A DNA stretch of 15,033 nt, from the NCBI GenBank assembly GCA_002495055.1, contig DADR01000069.1, positions 1 to 15,033 of the forward strand, given 5' to 3'. Made by a program: the position numbers and the translations under genes. Positions 7,408 to 13,517 of the stretch are shown piece by piece. The stretch comes from Methanoregula sp. UBA247. GTDB lineage: Archaea > Halobacteriota > Methanomicrobia > Methanomicrobiales > Methanospirillaceae. The notes beneath the pieces are model-generated. The model was not told the origin of the DNA and searched no databases. It was given only the letters and a program-made list of their open reading frames with translations. Every line of letters begins with the position of its first letter. Positions within the stretch are counted from its first letter, which is position 1.

Positions 7408-10378
7408 AACCCTTATCATCGAGTCCCTCACGCGAAAGAATGACATCCCGCAGCAGCCCCCGCCATCCGTCCACTACAAACCTTCCATCTACGGCAGCCT
7501 CCCCTATGTTGAGGGAAGCCCGAAAGACTATGACCGGGACCACGCAGTCGATATCATCAAACTTCTTGCCTTCCTTCAGGATACCCAGCCGAAGATCATT
7601 GAGCAGATCGGCATCGGCAACGAAGGTCCCAAGCGAGACCAGTTCCTTGCCCGGCTCCAGGGCGAGATTGCCAAACGCGGGATCATCGATGTGCTGCGGA
7701 AAGGAATCCAGCACGGCCCGGCATCGGTCACCCTGTTCTATGGTACTCCCACGCCGGGAAACACGCAGGCCGAAGAACTCTGGCTGAAAAATATCTTCTC
7801 GGTAACCCGGCAACTCCAGTACAGCCGAGATGAGACCCGGCTGGCCCTCGACCTCTGCCTCTTCATCAATGGCCTGCCGGTTGTCACGTTCGAACTCAAG
7901 AACCGACTCACCAAACAGACCTATGACGATGCTATCCAGCAGTACAAGCGTGACCGGGACCCCCGCGAACTTCTCTTCCAGTTCAAGCGGTGCATGGTTC
8001 ATTTTGCTGTCGATGACCAGCAGGCCTGGATGTGCACTCAGCTCAAAGGTGGCGAGTCCTGGTTCCTGCCCTTCAACAAGGGATACAATGACGGCGCCGG
8101 CAACCCGCCAAACCCGAATGGGATCAAGACAGATTATCTCTGGAAGGAGATCCTGACAAGAGACGGGCTCACTGATATCATAGAAAATTATGCGCAGGTG
8201 GTCGAAGAGATTGACCGGAAAACCGGGAAAAAGAAGCAACTACAGATCTTCCCCCGATACCATCAGCTCGATCTTGTTCATAAGCTCCTCAACGAGACCA
8301 GGATTCAAAAGATCGGAAAGCGCTTCCTCATCCAGCACTCGGCCGGGAGTGGTAAGAGCAACTCGATAGCATGGCTTGCTCACCAGCTCATCGGCCTAGA
8401 GAAAAAGGACAAGACCGTCTTTGATTCCATCATTGTTGTCACCGACCGGAGAGTTCTCGACAAGCAGATACGGGACACGATCAAACAATTCGCACAGGTC
8501 TCGACTACGGTCGGAGCGGTGACCGAGGGATCCCAACAGCTCCGTGAGTATATCCAGGCCGGCAAGAAGATCATCATCACAACGGTCCAGAAGTTCCCGT
8601 TCATTCTCGATGAGATCGGCAACGAGCACCGTAACCACAAGTTCGCAATCATCATTGATGAAGCCCATTCCAGCCAGGGTGGCCGGACCTCGGCGAAGAT
8701 GAACATCGCTCTCTCCGGGATGGGTGATGCGGAAGAGGAGTCGGTTGAGGACAAGATCAACCAGATCATAGAAGCCCGGAAGATGCTGAAGAATGCGGAC
8801 TATTTCGCGTTCACGGCTACCCCGAAGAACAAGACCCTTGAGATCTTCGGGGAGCCATATCCGGAAGGGGATGTTGTCCAGCACCGCCCGTTCCACAGTT
8901 ACACGATGAAACAGGCAATCGAAGAAGGGTTCATCCTCGATGTCCTGAAGAATTACACTCCGGTTTATAGTTATTATCGCCTCGCTAAGACCGTGGAAGA
9001 TGACCCTGAGTTCGACACCCGTAAGGCACTCAAGAAACTGCGGAAATTTGTTGAATCTAACGAGATCGCCATCGAGAGGAAGGCCGAGATCATGATCGAT
9101 CATTTCAACGATCATGTATACCGGGCAAAGAAGATCGGGGGTCAGGCCCGAGCAATGGTCGTGACAAGTGGAATCGAACGGGCAATCCAGTACTATCACG
9201 CATTCAATGCATATCTTGCACAGGAAAAGCTGCCCTACAAGGCGATTGTCGCATTTTCCGGGGAGCCTGAATACAAGGGAGTCAAAGTCACTGAATCCTC
9301 GCTCAATGGTTTCCCGAGTAAAGATATCGAGGACGTTTTTCAGACAGAACCGTATCGGTTCCTGATCGTTGCCGATAAATTCCAGACCGGGTATGATGAA
9401 CCGCTCCTCCACACGATGTATGTCGACAAACATCTCTCTGATATCAAAGCGGTTCAGACACTCTCGCGGCTTAACCGGGCACATCCCAAAAAAAGCGATA
9501 CCTTTGTTCTTGATTTCATGAACAACACTGACGTAATCAGGTCAGGGTTCGAGCCATATTACCGGACTACCATTCTTTCGGATGAAACCAATCCCAACAA
9601 GCTTCACGATCTCAAAGCGGATATCGACGGATTTCAGGTCTATTCGCAGGATCAAATCACCCAGCTGGTTGATTTGTTCCTTTCCGGTTCCAGCCGCGAA
9701 CGGCTGGATCCCATTCTCGATGTCTGTGTTGCACGATATATCGGAGAACTCGATGAGGAGGGACAAGTTGATTTCAAAGGAAAGGCAAAGGCGTTTGTCC
9801 GGACATATAATTTCCTGGGTTCGATTCTTCCTTACACGAACACCGAATGGGAAAAACTCTCTATCTTCCTCAATTTCCTCATCCCCAAATTACCGGCACC
9901 GAAAGAGGAGGATCTTTCAAAAGGAATCCTCGAAGCCATTGACATGGACAGTTACCGTGTCGAGGTAAACGCAACCCAGGCTATCAAGTTACAGGATCTC
10001 AATGGAACCGTTGAGCCGGTCCCGACAACGGGGGGCGGCAAGATACCGGAACCGGATCTCGATAAGCTGAGCAATATCATCCGATCCTTCAATGATCTCT
10101 GGGGAAACGTCGACTGGAAGGACAAGGACAAAATCCAGAAGGTCATCGCAGAAGAAATTCCGGCAAAGGTAGCTGCCGATAAGGCATACCGGAATGCCAT
10201 GAAAAACTCTGATAAAGAAAACGCCCGCATTGAGCATGATGCGGCATTAAAGAAAGTCGTCACTGAACTTCTTTCAGACCACACCGAGTTATTCAAACTG
10301 TATAGTGATGATCCCTATTTCAAGAAATGGCTGGCGGATATGGTATTCAAGAGGACATATACGGATACGAAAACGTAA
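7373..10378 (+). CDS. hsdR: Type I restriction endonuclease subunit (HsdR)
   Basis: HsdR is the ATP-driven translocase and nuclease of the Type I complex. The N-terminal nuclease domain has D160 followed by E174-L-K176 (in VVTFELKN) and QQY at 189-191, the PD-(D/E)xK plus Q motif of HsdR proteins. The superfamily 2 motor follows. Walker A is HSAGSGKS (322-329), motif II is DEAH (429-432), motif III is FTATP (480-484), and late motifs are QTGYDEP (671-677) and QTLSRLNRA (695-703). A helical C-terminal domain of about 270 residues should contact the methyltransferase core. At 1001 residues it is full length. The only usable start appears to be TTG at 7373, inside the preceding gene; no in-frame ATG is seen near it, and the N-terminus STTDTTEKGLETLIIESLT is typical of HsdR. 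The gene ends four bases from a convergent gene. Confidence 0.95.
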   Translation: MSTTDTTEKGLETLIIESLTRKNDIPQQPPPSVHYKPSIYGSLPYVEGSPKDYDRDHAVDIIKLLAFLQDTQPKIIEQIGIGNEGPKRDQFLARLQGEIAKRGIIDVLRKGIQHGPASVTLFYGTPTPGNTQAEELWLKNIFSVTRQLQYSRDETRLALDLCLFINGLPVVTFELKNRLTKQTYDDAIQQYKRDRDPRELLFQFKRCMVHFAVDDQQAWMCTQLKGGESWFLPFNKGYNDGAGNPPNPNGIKTDYLWKEILTRDGLTDIIENYAQVVEEIDRKTGKKKQLQIFPRYHQLDLVHKLLNETRIQKIGKRFLIQHSAGSGKSNSIAWLAHQLIGLEKKDKTVFDSIIVVTDRRVLDKQIRDTIKQFAQVSTTVGAVTEGSQQLREYIQAGKKIIITTVQKFPFILDEIGNEHRNHKFAIIIDEAHSSQGGRTSAKMNIALSGMGDAEEESVEDKINQIIEARKMLKNADYFAFTATPKNKTLEIFGEPYPEGDVVQHRPFHSYTMKQAIEEGFILDVLKNYTPVYSYYRLAKTVEDDPEFDTRKALKKLRKFVESNEIAIERKAEIMIDHFNDHVYRAKKIGGQARAMVVTSGIERAIQYYHAFNAYLAQEKLPYKAIVAFSGEPEYKGVKVTESSLNGFPSKDIEDVFQTEPYRFLIVADKFQTGYDEPLLHTMYVDKHLSDIKAVQTLSRLNRAHPKKSDTFVLDFMNNTDVIRSGFEPYYRTTILSDETNPNKLHDLKADIDGFQVYSQDQITQLVDLFLSGSSRERLDPILDVCVARYIGELDEEGQVDFKGKAKAFVRTYNFLGSILPYTNTEWEKLSIFLNFLIPKLPAPKEEDLSKGILEAIDMDSYRVEVNATQAIKLQDLNGTVEPVPTTGGGKIPEPDLDKLSNIIRSFNDLWGNVDWKDKDKIQKVIAEEIPAKVAADKAYRNAMKNSDKENARIEHDAALKKVVTELLSDHTELFKLYSDDPYFKKWLADMVFKRTYTDTKT

Positions 10379-10385
10379 AAAATTA
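10372..10385 (-). terminator. T-run after the cyclase-like gene, shared with the hsdR 3' end
   Basis: On the minus strand the TAA of the cyclase-like gene runs directly into six T (complement of 10377-10382) and then another T-rich stretch inside the hsdR 3' end. Archaeal RNA polymerase stops at such T-runs without needing a hairpin. The two convergent genes are only four bases apart, so their transcripts should overlap. Confidence 0.35.
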
Positions 10386-11048
10386 GAGTTGGGCACGTTT
10401 TCTTTGAGCGTTATATTTCTTTAAAACAGATATCATTCCTTCATATTTTCGATTATACGTATCTCGATAATCATTTGAAAAATTCCGGATATCCTTTTTA
10501 TTTTTTATCATCCAATAATAAGTATAGAACTTCTCTCCCTGTTTTTCTATTTCCCATTGTGGCTCAGTTGAGATTGCATCAAATATTTCATCAGGTAGAT
10601 TTTTCGATACGATACGACACTGCCCGGGCTCTATTTTTGGTAGTTCATTCTCATTCGCTAGATATGCAGTAAGATATGCTCCACCATGAAGGGCATTTTT
10701 TTCGATGCCAGAAAATTCTATTTTTTGTCGATATTTAAACTCACCATAAGCGATGGATGTTGTCAACATGACATTGATATCTATCATTGAGGAATTCAAT
10801 TTTTGAATTAGTTTCAATAAATCAGAAAAGGTCTCTTTTTTATTTTGATTATCCCTGGCAAAGATAATACCACAATCTGATACAAATAATCCATTTAATT
10901 TTGGGAATTTCTGCAGACATTCGAATCCAGCTGAATAAAATGTATCTAAGGCTTCAATGGTTCGATTCTCATCGTTCATTAGTTCTTTAAAGCCTGAAAT
11001 ATCTGTGAAGGCAACGAAAGTGTTTCCTTGAAAATCATCTAGAGGCAT
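10383..11048 (-). CDS. Class III nucleotide cyclase-like protein (possible Pycsar-type cyclase)
   Basis: Class III cyclases make cyclic mononucleotides from nucleoside triphosphates. The 221 residues contain FVAFTDISGFKELM (11-24) with a metal-binding-type D16. A second Asp, D58, lies in VSDCGIIFA (56-64), 42 residues later, which is the spacing expected of the two metal ligands. TTSIAYGEF (96-104) matches the strand and turn of the fold. The Asn and Arg expected in the later VNxAxR motif appear replaced (GAYLTAYLA, about 123-131), so activity or nucleotide choice may be unusual. No membrane, HAMP, PAS or receiver domain is attached, so it is a stand-alone soluble cyclase, as in Pycsar antiphage systems. 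No TIR or transmembrane effector is adjacent. The gene is AT-rich (16 G+C in the 60-base line at 10441) between GC-richer neighbours, suggesting transfer. The ATG at 11048 has no clear ribosome binding site. Confidence 0.72.
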   Translation of the reverse strand: MPLDDFQGNTFVAFTDISGFKELMNDENRTIEALDTFYSAGFECLQKFPKLNGLFVSDCGIIFARDNQNKKETFSDLLKLIQKLNSSMIDINVMLTTSIAYGEFKYRQKIEFSGIEKNALHGGAYLTAYLANENELPKIEPGQCRIVSKNLPDEIFDAISTEPQWEIEKQGEKFYTYYWMIKNKKDIRNFSNDYRDTYNRKYEGMISVLKKYNAQRKRAQL

Positions 11049-11053
11049 ATTTT

Positions 11054-11078
11054 CTTATCATATTGGTTTGATGATAAG
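11054..11078. repeat. 8-bp perfect inverted repeat upstream of the cyclase-like gene
   Basis: CTTATCAT at 11054-11061 and ATGATAAG at 11071-11078 are exact complements around a 9-base loop. The element fills the 35-base gap between the methyltransferase stop and the cyclase start, ending 6 bases before that ATG. It could be a repressor-type operator, an RNA hairpin controlling translation, or a processing site between the two genes. No T-run follows it on the minus strand, so a terminator is unlikely. Confidence 0.5.
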
Positions 11079-11083
11079 TACTT

Positions 11084-11599
11084 TCATTTCTTCGGCACTA
11101 CCCATACAGCCCCGATCTTAGCAAACACCCACTCGAATTGCTCCGGTCTTTTCCCGACATAGAATAGCGCCGGTGAAAATGTCGGCCCGGGACCATCGTC
11201 ACCGGAGGGCCCCACAAACCGGATGCGGGCCGAAGGAAAACACACCCGGCACGATATCGCCGTCAGCGTCTTCCATGCCGCTGTCTCGGTTGCCGATTTC
11301 CACAAAACAATCGCCTCCGTGGTCCGGCCTACCGACTGCTCCAAGTATAACTTCGAGAACCACTGCTCGACCCCGGGCCCGAACGGGGGATTGAGAAAGA
11401 CACGCCCGGCCCACGGCTGTACTAGTCCGTTGTCCTGAGCTGTGTAATGTCTCGTTGCCGGCACGTTCGGGATCTCCCGGCTGTTGCTGGCCGGGTCAAG
11501 ATCGATCGCGCCCGTGCAGGCTATCACCGCATCGAGAATGTACTGCGGTGTGTAATGCTCCGTGCTCTCGTGGGAGAGCAGAGCTGGCGGGACGGTCAT
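11084..11599 (-). CDS. Phage-type DNA N6-adenine methyltransferase (Dam family)
   Basis: This 171-residue protein is of the short phage N-6-adenine methyltransferase family. ESTEHYTPQYILDAV (10-24) followed by IDLDPAS (32-38) forms the SAM-binding entry, and the catalytic motif is NPPFG (69-73, in VFLNPPFGPG). RFVGPSGDDGPGPTFSPALF (about 127-146) is a characteristic C-terminal segment. These orphan methyltransferases occur in viruses and integrated elements, where they protect element DNA from restriction or mark replication. It is a different enzyme type from HsdM. The ATG at 11599 has no clear Shine-Dalgarno sequence, and an in-frame TGA lies 24 bases upstream, so the start cannot be moved far. 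It is divergent from the DUF4062 gene and may be co-transcribed with the cyclase-like gene downstream. Confidence 0.88.
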   Translation of the reverse strand: MTVPPALLSHESTEHYTPQYILDAVIACTGAIDLDPASNSREIPNVPATRHYTAQDNGLVQPWAGRVFLNPPFGPGVEQWFSKLYLEQSVGRTTEAIVLWKSATETAAWKTLTAISCRVCFPSARIRFVGPSGDDGPGPTFSPALFYVGKRPEQFEWVFAKIGAVWVVPKK

Positions 11600-11679
11600 C
11601 TGATGAGATGATGTGTAAAATCACCTGCTTAGTCTTTACTGAAGACAAGGACGCAGGACCGGGACGAAGAAATCGCACA

Positions 11680-11705
11680 TAATATTAAAAAGCATATTTA
11701 CATCA
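11680..11705. promoter_or_regulatory. AT-rich candidate bidirectional archaeal promoter region
   Basis: This is the only AT-rich block between the divergent methyltransferase and DUF4062 genes. On the plus strand AAAAAGC followed by ATATTTAC (about 11697-11703) resembles a BRE plus TATA box. On the minus strand TTTTTAATATTA resembles a TATA box facing the methyltransferase. The rest of 11600-11795 shows no gene. The call rests on resemblance only. Confidence 0.3.
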
Positions 11706-11795
11706 GCCACTCAATATCTGTCATTCATCTGAACAAAATCCTCGGATTACCGGGTGAGGACAAGCACGAGCATGACAACGACGAGCAGGAAGATG

Positions 11796-13244
11796 ATGAC
11801 AATCGGCATATTTGTCAGCAGTGTGCAGAAGGAATTGAACGAAGAGCGGGCAGCAATCCGTGATTACATCAAGACGGATCCACTACTCAGGATTTACTTT
11901 GATCCTTTTCTCTTCGAATATATACCAGCGGTTGATCGAGAACCTGAAGAATTGTATCTGAGCGAAGTCGATGGATGCTCAATATACCTGGGAATTTTTG
12001 GTAACGAATATGGCCCGGAGAACAAAAAGGGTATTTCTCCCGTAGAGCGTGAATTCGAGCGGGCAACAGAGAAAAGTAAACACCGGCTGATTTTCCTGAA
12101 GGGCAAGGATGACAGCAAGCGCCATCCGAAAATGCAGAAACTTATCAGCAGGGCAACCCCTCACGTTGTGCGACGGCGTTTCACCACGATTGACGAATTG
12201 AAAAAGGAATTGTTTGCTGCATTAGTCCAGTTCCTGTGTGACAACAAAATTATCTCCTGCATGCCATTCGACGAATCCGCCTGCCCAGGAGCAACGTTAA
12301 AGGATATCTCCGATGAAAAAGTCGCATGGTTCATTCCTGTTGCAAAAAAGGAACGGGGGTTCCCCCTCAACCCCGGAACCCCGACCGAACAGGTTCTAAA
12401 ACATCTTGACTTACTGGAGGGGTCCCAACCCACCAATGCGGCAATTCTCCTGTTCGGTGTTAAACCCCAGAAGTTTATGCCGACCGCAGAGATCAAGTGC
12501 ATGCACTATCATGGAACGATAGTCGCAAAACCGATACCCTCCCATCAGATATTCACCGGTACGCTTTTTGATCAGGCAGACCAGGCTACGGATTTCATTC
12601 TCTCAAAAATCAATCGCATCGTACCTCCCCGCGATTCAGCACCGGTTAGTGAAACAAAGTACGAGATTCCAAAAGAAGTGATTCAGGAAGCGGTTGTCAA
12701 TGCCGTTGCTCACCGGGATTATACCTCGGCTGCAAGCGTGCAGGTGAGTGTCTTTTCGGATCGGATTGAAGTGCGAAACCCCGGCCATCTTCCTCCGGAT
12801 CTTACGTTCGAAGACCTGAAAATCAAACACAGCTCCCGGCCACGCAATCACCGGATCGCTCTTCCTCTTTACCTCACCCACTATATCGAGAAGATCGGAT
12901 ATGGGACAATCCAGATGACAACCGGATGCAGAGACGCGGGGCTTCCGGAACCCGAATTTGCCCAGAGCGGCGGGGAATTTGTTGTCATTCTCTGGAGAGA
13001 TTGGCTGACAGAATCCGTGCTGGCGAAATTTGGACTTAATGAACGACAGAATATGATTATTGTCTTCCTCAAAAGCCATGCCAGAATTACCAATGCCGAA
13101 TGTCAGAGTCTTACCGGTGCTGCCCGGAAAGCAACGAGCCGCGATCTCGGAGGACTCGTAGACGCCGGTCTTCTGATTCGAGTCGGCGAGCGACGCGGAG
13201 TGTATTATGTACTCGCCCGGAGTAACCGCAAAGATACAATTTGA
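11796..13244 (+). CDS. DUF4062 - GHKL-type ATPase - winged-helix protein
   Basis: The 482 residues form three parts. Residues 1-150 are DUF4062, a TIR-like alpha/beta domain: IGIFVSSVQKEL (3-14), then YLSEVDGCSIYLGIFGNEYG (54-73) and GISPVEREFERA (79-90). Residues 165-400 match the RecG-like, AlbA_2-associated ATPase family: TNAAILLFG (213-221), the N-box QEAVVNAVAHRDY (297-309), RIEVRNPGHLP (323-333) and IEKIGYGT (364-371). Residues 412-475 form a winged helix (ERQNMIIVFL onward, TNAECQSLTG). The DNA-binding AlbA_2 domain that usually precedes this ATPase seems replaced by DUF4062. DUF4062 occurs in antiphage STAND-type sensors, so a defence or regulatory role is plausible but inferred. The open frame extends to GTG 11754; I prefer ATG 11796 because AGGA (11787-11790) precedes it and the protein then starts at the domain. 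ATG 11772 is an alternative. Confidence 0.85.
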   Translation: MTIGIFVSSVQKELNEERAAIRDYIKTDPLLRIYFDPFLFEYIPAVDREPEELYLSEVDGCSIYLGIFGNEYGPENKKGISPVEREFERATEKSKHRLIFLKGKDDSKRHPKMQKLISRATPHVVRRRFTTIDELKKELFAALVQFLCDNKIISCMPFDESACPGATLKDISDEKVAWFIPVAKKERGFPLNPGTPTEQVLKHLDLLEGSQPTNAAILLFGVKPQKFMPTAEIKCMHYHGTIVAKPIPSHQIFTGTLFDQADQATDFILSKINRIVPPRDSAPVSETKYEIPKEVIQEAVVNAVAHRDYTSAASVQVSVFSDRIEVRNPGHLPPDLTFEDLKIKHSSRPRNHRIALPLYLTHYIEKIGYGTIQMTTGCRDAGLPEPEFAQSGGEFVVILWRDWLTESVLAKFGLNERQNMIIVFLKSHARITNAECQSLTGAARKATSRDLGGLVDAGLLIRVGERRGVYYVLARSNRKDTI

Positions 13245-13286
13245 GACGATTTCTTTCAACCAGCGACTGAAGATCGGGGAAAAAAT

Positions 13287-13353
13287 ATGGGACAATTATG
13301 AGACATATGAGACATGTGAGATATATGAGACAAGTATGGGACATATGAGACAG
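13287..13353. repeat. 9-bp tandem repeat array, consensus ATGAGACAT
   Basis: Seven units follow one another: 13287 ATGGGACAA, 13298 ATGAGACAT, 13307 ATGAGACAT, 13316 GTGAGATAT, 13325 ATGAGACAA, 13336 ATGGGACAT and 13345 ATGAGACAG. Two-base insertions separate the first from the second and the fifth from the sixth. A 9-bp period keeps the reading frame, and on the minus strand it encodes the repeated tail VSYISHVSYVS of a small ORF. It could be slippage-generated coding repeats or an iteron-like protein-binding array. Confidence 0.8.
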
Positions 13354-13517
13354 ACATCGATGAATTCCCCGTAGGGGTTAGGGGCCTTTTCATATTCACG
13401 CCATAGGAGATCATTTAATCTGCACGCAACCCTGACGATCATGAAATGATCGTCAGGTGAGTATACTGTTCTTCTTTTTTCTATAACCGAGAGATCGATC
13501 GTTACTCTTTCAGTCAC
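13296..13517 (-). CDS. Small hypothetical protein coupled to the replication gene, 73 aa
   Basis: The frame begins with GTG at 13517, overlapping the upstream TGA as GTGA, the classic four-base overlap of coupled genes. GGGAGG lies about 10 bases before it. The protein begins (M)TERVTIDLSVIEKRRTVYS and continues with a globular-looking charged stretch (PDDHFMIVRVACRLNDLLWR, 21-40). It ends with an odd hydrophobic tail (CLICPILVSYISHVSYVS) that is largely a translation of the 9-bp repeats. A T-run follows the stop (complement of 13280-13285). No family is recognised. If real, it is a small partner of the replication protein. If not, the region is a 269-base convergent spacer holding the repeats and a palindrome. 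Confidence 0.45.
   Translation of the reverse strand: MTERVTIDLSVIEKRRTVYSPDDHFMIVRVACRLNDLLWREYEKAPNPYGEFIDVCLICPILVSYISHVSYVS
13431..13457. repeat. Perfect 12-bp inverted repeat with 3-base loop
   Basis: CCTGACGATCAT (13431-13442) and ATGATCGTCAGG (13446-13457) are exact complements around GAA. It lies within the putative 73-aa ORF and contains two GATC sites. On the plus strand a T-rich stretch (13470-13481) follows, but 13 or more bases later, so it is not a standard terminator. A protein-binding operator or resolution site is possible. Confidence 0.7.

Noticed and set aside
7265..8239. Minus-strand open frame of 324 codons
   Set aside because: Antisense to hsdR and the end of the preceding gene; a by-product of GC-rich codon use.
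8396..9484. Minus-strand open frame of 362 codons
   Set aside because: It lies wholly inside hsdR, whose motifs are intact in the plus frame. The antisense translation has no recognisable domain.
11754..11795. Longer GTG-started version of the DUF4062 protein
   Set aside because: There is no ribosome binding site before GTG 11754, and the additional 14 residues are Ser/Thr/Arg-rich without domain content. ATG 11796 is better supported.
13287..13353. Short direct repeats as a CRISPR array
   Set aside because: The units are 9 bp and adjacent, with no spacers and no cas genes.
13431..13481. Palindrome plus T-run as the terminator of the DUF4062 gene
   Set aside because: It is almost 190 bases past the stop, and the T-rich stretch starts 13 bases after the stem. 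The T-run near 13280 on the other strand is a better terminator candidate.
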